A program made the translations under genes and the position numbers. From assembly GCF_028649395.1 (NCBI RefSeq), contig NZ_JAQSUW010000010.1, positions 124,001 through 188,000 of the forward strand: a stretch of DNA of 64,000 nt, in the 5' to 3' direction. Positions 1 through 8,046 of this stretch are shown here, piece after piece. The stretch is from Pseudomonas sp. Gutcm_11s. Its GTDB lineage: Bacteria; Pseudomonadota; Gammaproteobacteria; Pseudomonadales; Pseudomonadaceae. Every line of letters starts with the position of its first letter. The first letter of the stretch is position 1. The notes beneath the pieces are model-generated. The model was not told the origin of the DNA and did no database searches. It worked only from the letters and a program-made list of their open reading frames with translations.

Positions 1-530
1 ATCAGCTTGGCCACGTTCTCCTGGTCGCGCAGCGAGTTGTCCGGCTTCATGCCCTTGGACTCCAGGTGCTGGCTGACGGCGTCGTTCTTGTAGGCACCGA
101 TCTTGTACTTGCCCGCCTCGGCCAAGCTGCCGACCTTGATGGTGCTGCCGGGCGCGGCGAGCAGTACCCACTCGCTCTTGGCCAGCGGGCCGACCCACTT
201 GAACAGCGGCTTGCGCTCCTCGGTGTAGGTGGTGGAGAACAGGCCGTAGTTGGGCTTGTCCAGGGTCAGGCGATAGATGCGATCCCAGGGGAAGCGCAGG
301 CTCAGGTTGTAGCCTATCCCGGCGCGCTTGAAGACCTCACGCACCAGATCGGCGCTGATGCCGTCGATATTGTCGTCGCGGGCGAAGTTCTTCTCGTCGA
401 TGGCCATGTTGAATGGCGGGAAGTTCTCCGTCAGCAGGATCACCTTGTAGTCTTCGGAAACCTCGGCGCGCGCGCCACCGGCCAGAAGCAGCAGGCCGAA
501 CAGCAGACCTTTGTGCAGATACTTCAACAT
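1..530 (-). CDS. ABC transporter substrate-binding protein, family 3 (3' part missing)
   Basis: The gene reads in from the left edge and begins with ATG at 530. The first 22 or so residues are a typical Sec signal peptide (a Lys pair, a Leu-rich core, then a small-residue cleavage site ending ARA). The mature part opens with the pattern of periplasmic solute-binding proteins of family 3 (ILLTENFPPFN, then DGISADLVREVFKRAG). These bind polar amino acids or related solutes in the periplasm. About 176 residues are in the window and the C-terminus is lost off the left edge. A GGAG lies 12 bases before the start. No permease or ATPase partner is visible, so it may be an orphan binding protein or lie beside its transporter outside the window. 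The solute is not predictable from the part present. Confidence 0.8.
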   Translation of the reverse strand, partial: MLKYLHKGLLFGLLLLAGGARAEVSEDYKVILLTENFPPFNMAIDEKNFARDDNIDGISADLVREVFKRAGIGYNLSLRFPWDRIYRLTLDKPNYGLFSTTYTEERKPLFKWVGPLAKSEWVLLAAPGSTIKVGSLAEAGKYKIGAYKNDAVSQHLESKGMKPDNSLRDQENVAKL

Positions 531-914
531 TGCAGTACAGCTCCAGAATTGTGGTTGTTTGGGCGACTTCAGCTGCAAATGGACGCCACGAGAGCTTGCT
601 CGCGGGGCAGTCGACCGGAGCAGTGGCATGCCAGGCATGGTGCCACGCGCTCGGCCAGCTGCATTGAACTGCGTCACGTCGGCGCTCTCGCGGTGGAGAG
701 CCTGAGACGAAAGGGTCAGCAAGAAACGAACCAAGGCGCGTGCGGTAGCCCGAAGACAGGATGCTTTTGCACTGGCAGGCAGGATGGCGGCGAAGACAGC
801 GTGCTTCGCCCGAGTAGGCGGTGAGAAACCCGCCGATGAAGGAGCCTCCAGCATGCCCAATCTCGGCCGATAATGGCATCATGCCGCGAACTGCCGAATT
901 TACGCCCCTGCCTT
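531..914. other. Divergent intergenic region without a recognised gene
   Basis: This 384-base stretch lies between the divergent solute-binding protein gene and the type I secretion operon, so it should hold both promoters. The open frames crossing it have no family resemblance and biased, Arg/Ala-rich composition, so I treat them as chance. A GATAAT at 869-874 could be a -10 element for the secretion genes, but I see no convincing -35. An in-frame ATG at 873 also exists upstream of the start I chose for the ABC gene. Confidence 0.6.
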
Positions 915-2636
915 ATGCGCCTACGCCTCGACCCAAGCCGTGACATCGACGCCGCCCTGCTGCGCTACCGCAGCCTGTTCTGGGTGATTGCGCTGTTCAG
1001 CGGCGTGATCAACCTGCTCACCGTGGTACCCGCGATCTACATGATGCAGGTGTTCGACCGGGTGATGGCCAGCCGCAACGAGATGACCCTGCTGCTGCTC
1101 ACCCTGCTGGCCCTGGGGCTGTTCCTGCTCAGCTCGCTGGTGGAGTGGATACGCGGCCAGGTGATGATCAAGATGAGCGTCGGTATCGACCTCGACCTCG
1201 GCGAGCGCCTGTTCGGCGTGGCCTTCCAGAAGAGTCTGAAGGAGCACAACGCCAACCCCGCGCAGGTGCTCAGCGATCTCAACGTGCTGCGCCAGTTCCT
1301 CACCGGCTCGGCCCTGATCGCCCTGCTCGACCTGCCGTGGATGCCGATCTTCCTCATCGTCACCGGCCTGCTGCACCCCTGGTTGGGGCTGTTCACCCTG
1401 CTCGGCGCATTGATCCTGTTCGGCCTGGCGATCTGGAACGAGCACGCCACACGCAAGGGTCTGGATGAGGCCAACCAGATTTCCGTGCAGTCCTCCAAGT
1501 ACGTCAACAGCACCCTGCAGAACGCCGAAGTGATCCAGGCCATGGGCATGCTTGGAAACCTGCAGAAGCGCTGGGCCGGCATGCAGCAGCGCCTGATCGG
1601 CGCGCAGAGCGGAGCCAGCGACCAGGCCGCACGCATCTCCACCATCACCCGCCTGGTACGTACCGCCTGGCAGTCGCTGGCCATGGGCGTGGCCATGCTG
1701 CTGATCCTCGAGGGCCAGATCACCGGCGGAGTCATGATGGCCGCCGGCTTCCTGATCAGCAAAGCCATGCTGCCGGCCGAGCAGGCCATCAGTTCCTGGA
1801 AGCAGCTGGACAGCGCCAAGGCCAGCTACCGGCGCCTGACCCAGCTGCTCGAGGAGTTCCCACGCAAGGTCGAACGCATGAGCCTGCCGGCACCGACCGG
1901 CGCCATCCGCATCGAACGCCTGGTGGTCAATCCGCCGGGCAGCAAGCGCCCCGCCGTCAATGGCATCGACCTGGCTCTGGGCAAGGGCGAAGTGCTCGCG
2001 GTGATCGGCCCGAGCGCTTCCGGCAAGTCGTCCCTGGCTCGCGCCATGGTTGGCGTCTGGCCGGCCGGCTATGGCTCGGTACGCCTCGATGGCGCCGAGG
2101 TTGGCCAGTGGGCCAGCGAAGACCTGGGCCCGCACATCGGCTACCTGCCACAGGATATCGAGCTGTTCGACGGCACAGTGGCGGAGAACATCGCCCGCTT
2201 CGGCGATACCGACTCGGCCAAGGTGATCGAGGCCGCTACGCTGGCCGGCATCCACCAGATGATCCTGCGCTTCCCACAGGGCTACGACACGCCGCTGGGC
2301 CCGGGTGGCCTCGGCCTGTCCGGCGGGCAGAAGCAGCGCATCGGCCTGGCCCGCGCGCTGTATGGCAAGCCGGCGCTGATCGTGCTGGACGAACCCAACT
2401 CCAACCTCGACGACGCCGGCGAGAGCGCCCTGGTCGCCGCCATCGACGCCCTGCGAAAGCATGGCTCCACCGTGGTACTGGTGACCCATCGCCCCAACGT
2501 GCTGGCCGTGGTCGACAAGCTGCTGGTCCTGCAGGACGGCACGCAGAAGATGTTCGGCCCGCGCGACCAGGTGCTCAAGGCCCTGCTGCCGGCCAACGCG
2601 CCCTCCGGCACCAATCCCAGCGCCCAGACGAGCTGA
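915..2636 (+). CDS. Type I secretion ABC transporter (permease-ATPase, PrtD/AprD type)
   Basis: This is the inner-membrane ABC component of a type I secretion system, a half-transporter that recognises a C-terminal signal and drives unfolded substrate through the envelope channel. The N-terminal half is a six-helix exporter domain, starting with hydrophobic segments near residues 20-75. The ATPase half carries Walker A (GPSASGKSSLA, near 363-373), signature LSGGQKQR (near 467) and Walker B (ALIVLDEP, near 490), then an H-loop in VTHRP. There is no N-terminal C39 peptidase or C39-like domain, which places it with the protease/lipase exporters. I start at ATG 915, which fits the family; an in-frame ATG at 873 would add 14 residues, and neither has a strong ribosome site. 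The adaptor gene follows after 3 bases. The obvious local substrate is the giant repeat protein encoded at 8047-24255. Confidence 0.93.
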   Translation: MRLRLDPSRDIDAALLRYRSLFWVIALFSGVINLLTVVPAIYMMQVFDRVMASRNEMTLLLLTLLALGLFLLSSLVEWIRGQVMIKMSVGIDLDLGERLFGVAFQKSLKEHNANPAQVLSDLNVLRQFLTGSALIALLDLPWMPIFLIVTGLLHPWLGLFTLLGALILFGLAIWNEHATRKGLDEANQISVQSSKYVNSTLQNAEVIQAMGMLGNLQKRWAGMQQRLIGAQSGASDQAARISTITRLVRTAWQSLAMGVAMLLILEGQITGGVMMAAGFLISKAMLPAEQAISSWKQLDSAKASYRRLTQLLEEFPRKVERMSLPAPTGAIRIERLVVNPPGSKRPAVNGIDLALGKGEVLAVIGPSASGKSSLARAMVGVWPAGYGSVRLDGAEVGQWASEDLGPHIGYLPQDIELFDGTVAENIARFGDTDSAKVIEAATLAGIHQMILRFPQGYDTPLGPGGLGLSGGQKQRIGLARALYGKPALIVLDEPNSNLDDAGESALVAAIDALRKHGSTVVLVTHRPNVLAVVDKLLVLQDGTQKMFGPRDQVLKALLPANAPSGTNPSAQTS

Positions 2637-2639
2637 TCC

Positions 2640-3959
2640 ATGACCGTTCCGCAGAAGCTTCCCGCCGACATCCGCGATGCCAACCGCACCGCCCGCCTCG
2701 GCCTGTGGATCATTGCCATCGGCCTCGGCGGGTTCGTCCTCTGGGCCGCCCTCGCCCCGCTAGCCCAGGGTGTGGCCGGCCAGGGCACGGTGGTGGTGGC
2801 CGGCGAGCGCAAGACCGTACAGGCCCTGGCGGGTGGCGCAGTGGATGACATCCTGGTGCGCGAAGGCGATCGGGTACAGGCAGGGCAGTTGCTGGTGCAG
2901 CTCAATACGGTACAGGCCCAGTCACAGCTGGAGGTCGCCCTCGGCCAGTGGTTCAGCGCCCACGCCAGCGAGGCGCGGCTGAGTGCCGAGCGCCACGGGC
3001 TGGAGGCGATTGCCTGGCCCGACGACCTGCTGGCCCGCGCCGACGACCCGCGCGCCAAGCGCAACATGGAGTTGCAGGGCACGTTGTTCGAAACCCGCCG
3101 CGCCGAGCTGACCAGCCGCCAGCAGATCCTCGCCAACCAGGCCGCCTCGCTGCAGGAGCAGCTGCACGCCTACGAGCAGATCAAGAATCACCTGGACACC
3201 CAGCTGAGCTACCAGCGCCAGGAGCTCGAGGGCCTGCGCCAGCTGGCCGCCGAAGGCTATGTGCCGCGCAACCGCCTGTTCGAGGCCGAGCGCAACTCCT
3301 CCCAGCTCAGCGCCCAACTCACCTCTGGCGTCGCTGATATCGGCAAGACGCGGCAGAGCATCGCCGAGAGCAAGCTGCAGGCCCTGCAGCTGCAGCAGAG
3401 TTTCCGCATCGAGGCGGAATCGCAGCTGGCCAGCGTAGCGGCCGAGGCGTCCAGCCTGGGCGAGCGGATCAAGGCCCTGGAGTTCGAGGTGAACAACGCC
3501 GCCATCCGCGCGCCGGTGGCTGGCCAGGTGATCGGCCTGTCGGTGCACACCGAAGGCGGGGTGATTCCCGCCGCACAACCGCTGATGGACATCGTGCCGC
3601 TGAGTTCGGCGTGGATCGTCAAAGCCAAGTTCGAGCCGCTGGTGGCGGACCGCCTGAAGACCGGCCTGCCGGTCAACCTGCGCTTCTCCTCGCTGAACAG
3701 CGCCACCCTGCCGGTGGTCGAGGGCCAGGTGCTGACCGTGTCCGGCGACCAGTTGCTGGATGAGCAGACCGGCCTGCCCTACTTCTCCGTCGAGGTGGAA
3801 GTCGGCGCCGAATCCGTGGCCCGGCTGCTCGCCCACGGCCTGGAGGTCAAACCCGGGATGCAGGCCGAGGTGATGGTGCAGACCGGCGAACGCACCTTCC
3901 TCAACTACCTGCTCAGCCCGCTGGAAAAACGCATCCGCGGCGCCCTCAAGGAAGAATGA
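2640..3959 (+). CDS. Type I secretion periplasmic adaptor (HlyD/PrtE family)
   Basis: This membrane-fusion protein bridges the ABC transporter and the outer-membrane channel. It is 439 residues, the usual length for the family. One transmembrane helix lies near residues 20-42 (GLWIIAIGLGGFVLWAAL), with the remainder periplasmic. A biotinyl-lipoyl-like half follows (GVAGQGTVVVAGERKTVQ), then a long Gln/Glu/Leu-rich coiled-coil hairpin (about 95-290), then the second lipoyl half (AIRAPVAGQVIGL) and a beta-rich C-terminal region with the typical PGMQAEVMVQTGERT. It starts 3 bases after the ABC gene and overlaps the TolC-like gene by 4 bases (ATGA), so all three are co-translated. Confidence 0.93.
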   Translation: MTVPQKLPADIRDANRTARLGLWIIAIGLGGFVLWAALAPLAQGVAGQGTVVVAGERKTVQALAGGAVDDILVREGDRVQAGQLLVQLNTVQAQSQLEVALGQWFSAHASEARLSAERHGLEAIAWPDDLLARADDPRAKRNMELQGTLFETRRAELTSRQQILANQAASLQEQLHAYEQIKNHLDTQLSYQRQELEGLRQLAAEGYVPRNRLFEAERNSSQLSAQLTSGVADIGKTRQSIAESKLQALQLQQSFRIEAESQLASVAAEASSLGERIKALEFEVNNAAIRAPVAGQVIGLSVHTEGGVIPAAQPLMDIVPLSSAWIVKAKFEPLVADRLKTGLPVNLRFSSLNSATLPVVEGQVLTVSGDQLLDEQTGLPYFSVEVEVGAESVARLLAHGLEVKPGMQAEVMVQTGERTFLNYLLSPLEKRIRGALKEE

Positions 3960-5284
3960 GCATGCGCCTGGCCATCGCCCTGTGCACCCTGCTGAGCCTG
4001 CCGGCCCTGGCCCAGGAGGCGCCGCCTCTGTCGCTGCTGGATGCGTACGACAACGCGCTGTACAACGACCCTACGTTCCAGGTGGCGACCTTCGACTTCG
4101 AAGCCAGCCAGCAGGAAGAGGCCATCGGCCTGGCGCCCCTGCTGCCGCAGCTCAATACCAGCGGGCGCTATGGCAGCACCCGCCAGCTCAGCGGCCGCGA
4201 CCTCGACGGCAGCAACGACGATCCACGCTACACCAGCAGCGGCCTGACCCTGAGTGCCCGGCAGATCCTCTACGACCGCGCCAGGGCCGCCTACTACACC
4301 CAAGCCAAGGCCCGCGGCCGGCTGGGCGAGTCGATCTACGATGATGCCTTCCAGGAGCTGTTCCCACGGGTCGTCGAGGTGTACTTCGAGGTGGCGCGCC
4401 AGGAGAACGAGCTGAGCCTGAGCCAGCAGCAGAAGATCGCCATCGAGGGCCTGGTCAAGCAGACCCGGCGCCTGTTCGAGGTCGGCGATGGCACCATCAC
4501 CGATACCGAAGAAGCCCAGGCTCGCCTGGACCTGGTCAAGGCCCAGGAGATCGAGGCCCAGGCCCGGCTGCAGGCTGCCCTGCATGCCCTCGGCGGGCGC
4601 ACCGGAACACCGGTCGCCGGTATCGCCGAGATGCGCGACGCCCTACCCGCGGCGGCGCCGCTGCGCCCCGAGGAAGACCTGGCGTTCTGGCAGCAACAGG
4701 CCCGCACGGCGGCGCCGCGGCTCGACGCACGCCGTGACTCGGTGGCGGTCGCCGAGGCCGAGCTGCGTGCGCAGAAGGCCGGGCACTACCCGAGGCTCTC
4801 GCTGGTCGGCGAGCTCAATCATTCCGATCGCGACGACCTTGCCGATGACTACCGACGCCAGTCCAGCTCCTATGTCGGGCTGTCACTGGACGTGCCGCTG
4901 TATGCCGGCGGCGGCATCAATGCGGCCTCGCGCAAGTCGCAACACGCGCTGTCCAGCGCCCAGGCGCAGTTCGACGACGAGGCACGCCAGCTGTCCGAGG
5001 ATATCGAGCGCAACTACCTTGGTGTGGTCAGCGGCTACGCCAAGTGCAAGGCCCTGCAAACTGCAGTGCACTCCAACCAGCGCGCCCTGGAGTCCGCAGA
5101 GAAGGGTTACCAGGCCGGTGTGCGCTCGACCGTGGACATCCTCAACGCCCAGCAGACCCTGTTCATGGCCCGCCGCGACCTGCTCAACAGCAAGCTGCTG
5201 ATGCTGCAGAGCCTGGTCACCCTGCACGCGCGCAGCGGCCTGATGCACCGTGGCGTGCTGCAGCAGGTAGAGGCGCTGTTCTAG
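3956..5284 (+). CDS. TolC-family outer-membrane channel of the type I secretion system
   Basis: This is the outer-membrane factor, a trimeric beta-barrel with a periplasmic helical tunnel that completes the type I export path. It has a signal peptide (MRLAIALCTLLSLPALAQ) ahead of the mature start. The body is 442 residues of long amphipathic helices with the internal duplication expected of TolC/PrtF proteins: each half has a YxxA-type helix start (LLDAYDNALYNDPTFQ in the first, LDVPLYAGGGINAASRKS in the second). The stop lies 12 bases from the stop of the convergent glycosyltransferase-like gene. No clear terminator separates them, so read-through or transcript collision is possible. Confidence 0.92.
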   Translation: MSMRLAIALCTLLSLPALAQEAPPLSLLDAYDNALYNDPTFQVATFDFEASQQEEAIGLAPLLPQLNTSGRYGSTRQLSGRDLDGSNDDPRYTSSGLTLSARQILYDRARAAYYTQAKARGRLGESIYDDAFQELFPRVVEVYFEVARQENELSLSQQQKIAIEGLVKQTRRLFEVGDGTITDTEEAQARLDLVKAQEIEAQARLQAALHALGGRTGTPVAGIAEMRDALPAAAPLRPEEDLAFWQQQARTAAPRLDARRDSVAVAEAELRAQKAGHYPRLSLVGELNHSDRDDLADDYRRQSSSYVGLSLDVPLYAGGGINAASRKSQHALSSAQAQFDDEARQLSEDIERNYLGVVSGYAKCKALQTAVHSNQRALESAEKGYQAGVRSTVDILNAQQTLFMARRDLLNSKLLMLQSLVTLHARSGLMHRGVLQQVEALF

Positions 5285-5296
5285 TCGGGCGCGGGC

Positions 5297-6130
5297 TCAG
5301 ACGCCCGGTACGTAGCTGCGTTCGCCGCTCTTCACCAGCAGGTTGAGCTGCCCGGTGTGGCGGCTCAGCCAGTCCCCACCGGCACTCGGCAGGCGGCGCA
5401 GCTGACGCAGCAGGTAGTAGCTGCCCAGACGTTCGGCGCAGAACGCCCAGACCCGTGCCTGCACGTCCGGCCGCTGGGTCGGATGCAGCTCCACGCAGCG
5501 CCGCACCACCGCCTCGACGGCGGAGATGTGCGGCAGCCAGAAGTCCGCCGGCAGCACGCCCAGCTCGATACCACCGGGGAAGAAGATCTTCTCGTCGAAG
5601 AAGGGAATCACTTCCTGGCGATCCAGCACGCCGAGCTCCACTGCCACCGCGGTGAAGCGCAGCAGGTCTTCGATGTGGTGCACGTCCTTGTACTGGTACA
5701 GGTAGCCGTGATTGACCCCGTTGAGGGTGAACTGGCCAGGTTTGCCGATCAGGTAGTCGGAAGCCTGCGGCAGCATCTGCTCGCTGAGCACCTGGCGATC
5801 GATCTGCTCGGTCGAGAGCACGTCCATCACCTGGTAGTTGTCGGCCTGCACGCCGATGCGCTCGCGGGTCATGAACTTGCGGTACTGGCAGATGCCCACG
5901 TGCGTCACGCCGGGCCGTTGCAGCAGCAGGTTCTTCAGGGCGAAGGCGCCGGCGATCGAGCCGAGCACCGGATGATGCGGCTCCCACTCCGGCGCCAGAT
6001 CACGCAGGTTGATTCGTCCCGGCCCCTGGGCCTCGCCCATGTAGATGGGCGTGACGTAGTCCGGATAGTCCACTTCCAGCGGTACGTGGGTCAGGCAGGC
6101 GTAGAGCACCGACGATGGGCTGCCACTCAC
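5297..6130 (-). CDS. Putative glycosyltransferase, DUF4422-like
   Basis: This 277-residue soluble protein has no signal peptide or membrane segment. The N-terminal half has features like the DUF4422 group of GT-A-like sugar transferases: a stretch with GRINLRDLAPEW, an aligned helix with AFALKNLLL, and the motif VGICQYRKFM, which resembles the family's GLCHYRRYF. The second half has FFDEKIFFPGGIELGV. The start is a GTG that overlaps the stop of the upstream GT41 gene by 4 bases (GTGA), so it is very likely translated with it. I infer that it adds a further sugar after the GT41 enzyme or acts on the same giant repeat protein. The family call is moderate; an uncharacterised protein is the alternative. 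Confidence 0.55.
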   Translation of the reverse strand: MSGSPSSVLYACLTHVPLEVDYPDYVTPIYMGEAQGPGRINLRDLAPEWEPHHPVLGSIAGAFALKNLLLQRPGVTHVGICQYRKFMTRERIGVQADNYQVMDVLSTEQIDRQVLSEQMLPQASDYLIGKPGQFTLNGVNHGYLYQYKDVHHIEDLLRFTAVAVELGVLDRQEVIPFFDEKIFFPGGIELGVLPADFWLPHISAVEAVVRRCVELHPTQRPDVQARVWAFCAERLGSYYLLRQLRRLPSAGGDWLSRHTGQLNLLVKSGERSYVPGV

Positions 6131-7959
6131 GACCGGGCTCCCTTGGCGCCCAACAGCGCCTCCTCGAAGCTGCGCACGAAGCGCGGCATGTCGAACAGCA
6201 GGGAGCTTTCACGCCCCTGCTGCAGGCGCTGGCGCAGGCCACGCAGCTGCTCCGGATCGCTTGCCAGTTCGATGGCGCGACGCTCGTAGTCGGCCAGGTT
6301 TTCGGTGATCAGCTCCGGCAGCTCAAGGGCGGTGAGCAGGCTGCCGGCCATGCGCGAGGCGAAGGTGCGCCCGGAGCGGGTCAGCACCGGCAGGCCCATC
6401 CACAGCGCGTCGTTGGCCGTGGTGCCGCCGTTGAACGGGTAGGCATCAAGGAACAGGTCGGCCGTGGTGTAGCGCGCCAGGTACAGCTCTGGCGCCACCC
6501 GCGGGGCGAACACCAGGCGCTCGGCACTCACGCCATGACGCTCGGCGCAGGCGATCAGGTTGGCCTGCGACCACTGGTTGTCGGCCAATAGCCAGAACAG
6601 GCTGTCCGGTACGGCGGCGAGGATGCGCATCCAGCAGGAGAACATTTCCTCGTTGAACTTGTAGTTGTTGTTGAAGCAGCAGAACACGAAGCGGTCATCC
6701 GGCAGGCCGCATTCGGCGCGGCTCGGCAGTGGCGCCACCGGGCGCTGGCGGTCGCTGCACTGGAACACCGGCAGGTACAGCGGCTTCTCGCTGTAGAAGG
6801 GCTTCTCGTCTTCCGGGATCAGGTAGCGGTCGGCAATCACGTGATCGACGCAAGGCAGACCGGTCGGCCCGGGGAAGCCCAGATAAGTGAGCTGCAGCGG
6901 CGCTGGGCGGAAGGCCAGGATGTTCGGTCGCGCCCCCGAGGTCAGACCCTGCAGGTCGACCAGGATGTCGATCTCGTGCTGGCGAATCAGCTGGGCCGCG
7001 TTGGCATCGTCCAGGCCGCCAATGGGAATGAAGTGATCCATGGCAGCCTTCACCCGCGCGCGCAGGGCCGAGCCGTCCTCGCGGCTCCAGCAGAAGCCAT
7101 AGACCTCGAAGCGCTCGCGGTCGAGCAGCTCGAACAGCTCCACCGTCAGCAGCGATACCGCGTGCAGGCAGAAGTCGGAGGACAGGAAGGCGATCCGCGT
7201 GCGCGTGTGGGCATAGCCACCGGCCTGCGCCAGCTGCGGCACGCGCTGGTCGACACGTTCGGCGACGAAGTGCATGGCGGTCGCCAGCTGCAGGCCCGGA
7301 TCGTCGCTGGCCGAGAGCATTGCCAGTGGCGAAGTGGCCTTGAGCAGGTCGCCACGGGAAAGGCCTGGCAACGGAGTCAGCACCGGCCACTCGCACTGCT
7401 TCTGCCGCAGGTGCACCCAGTGCTGGATCACCTTGGGCTGCTCGGGGTCGGCCTGCAGGCTGGCCAGCAGCTTCCCCTCGGCCGAGTGCAGCTGGCGGAC
7501 CTCCTCCATCAGCCGGCCCATGGCATTGAGCACCATGACGTACAGCTCATGATTGAGTTCAGGCCCCACCAGCGGATGGTCGAGCATCGACTGCCAGATG
7601 GTCAGGGCATTTTCCGGGCGCCCCTGGCGCTCGATTACCGCGCCGAGGTTGAACCAGGCCTGGGTGAAGTCCGGCTTGCGCTGGATGGCCGCACGATAGG
7701 CCTGTTCGGCCGCAGGCAGCTGCTCCAGCTGTGACAGGGTCACGCCCAGGTTGAACTGCACGATGTAGTCGGCGCTGGAGCTGCAGTGGCCCAGCCAGGT
7801 CTGGTACAGCCGCACCACGTCGGCGGGGCGCCGGGCCTGGCCGAGGCGCTCGGCCACGGCGATCAGCTGCATGGGTTCGAGGGCCGCTTGCTCGGCAAAC
7901 TGCAGGGCAGTCAGCAGGGCAACGTCCAGGTTGGGGCTTTCAAGCGGATTGGCGGACAT
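6127..7959 (-). CDS. O-GlcNAc transferase-like glycosyltransferase (TPR + GT41)
   Basis: A 610-residue cytoplasmic protein. Residues about 50-170 are TPR-like helical pairs (FNLGVTLSQLEQLPAAEQAY, then WFNLGAVIERQGRPENAL). Residues about 265-600 are a GT41 catalytic region like SPINDLY/OGT. Key positions of the OGT active site appear kept: the His in FLSSDFCLHAVSLL corresponds to the OGT histidine near the sugar nucleotide, and the Lys in CCFNNNYKFNEEMF to the essential UDP-binding lysine. The motifs YLGFPGPTG and FNGGTTANDALWMGLPVLT, then GRTFASRMAGSLL, are classic. GT41 enzymes transfer GlcNAc (or other hexoses) from UDP to Ser/Thr, or in HMW1C relatives to Asn. It lies 87 bases downstream of the giant Thr/Ser-rich repeat gene, same strand, and overlaps the next gene by 4 bases, so the giant is the likely acceptor (inference). 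An AAGG precedes the ATG. Confidence 0.9.
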   Translation of the reverse strand: MSANPLESPNLDVALLTALQFAEQAALEPMQLIAVAERLGQARRPADVVRLYQTWLGHCSSSADYIVQFNLGVTLSQLEQLPAAEQAYRAAIQRKPDFTQAWFNLGAVIERQGRPENALTIWQSMLDHPLVGPELNHELYVMVLNAMGRLMEEVRQLHSAEGKLLASLQADPEQPKVIQHWVHLRQKQCEWPVLTPLPGLSRGDLLKATSPLAMLSASDDPGLQLATAMHFVAERVDQRVPQLAQAGGYAHTRTRIAFLSSDFCLHAVSLLTVELFELLDRERFEVYGFCWSREDGSALRARVKAAMDHFIPIGGLDDANAAQLIRQHEIDILVDLQGLTSGARPNILAFRPAPLQLTYLGFPGPTGLPCVDHVIADRYLIPEDEKPFYSEKPLYLPVFQCSDRQRPVAPLPSRAECGLPDDRFVFCCFNNNYKFNEEMFSCWMRILAAVPDSLFWLLADNQWSQANLIACAERHGVSAERLVFAPRVAPELYLARYTTADLFLDAYPFNGGTTANDALWMGLPVLTRSGRTFASRMAGSLLTALELPELITENLADYERRAIELASDPEQLRGLRQRLQQGRESSLLFDMPRFVRSFEEALLGAKGARS

Positions 7960-7996
7960 GCAGACGCCTTATCGAGGATCGGATTGCACAACGACC

Positions 7997-8028
7997 TCCC
8001 CCGGCGGCGCCTAGGCACCGCCGGGGGA
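7997..8028 (-). terminator. Strong GC hairpin between giant repeat gene and GT41 gene
   Basis: A perfect 11-base-pair stem (TCCCCCGGCGG with CCGCCGGGGGA) encloses a 10-base loop, 19 bases after the giant gene's stop. On the minus strand it is followed by GGTCGTTG, a poor T tract. It may be a partial terminator or an mRNA stability element that lowers GT41 expression relative to the giant protein, rather than a full stop. Confidence 0.5.
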
Positions 8029-8046
8029 AGCTGCTCCAGCCACTAC

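Noticed and set aside
337..882. Open frames opposite or upstream of the left-edge genes (66-824, 337-882, 716-946)
   Set aside because: They overlap the binding-protein gene or the promoter gap, have Arg/Ala-rich shadow composition and no family resemblance.
5285..5296. A terminator between the convergent TolC-like and DUF4422-like genes
   Set aside because: Only a weak GGGCG/CGCCC pairing that runs into coding sequence; no T tract.
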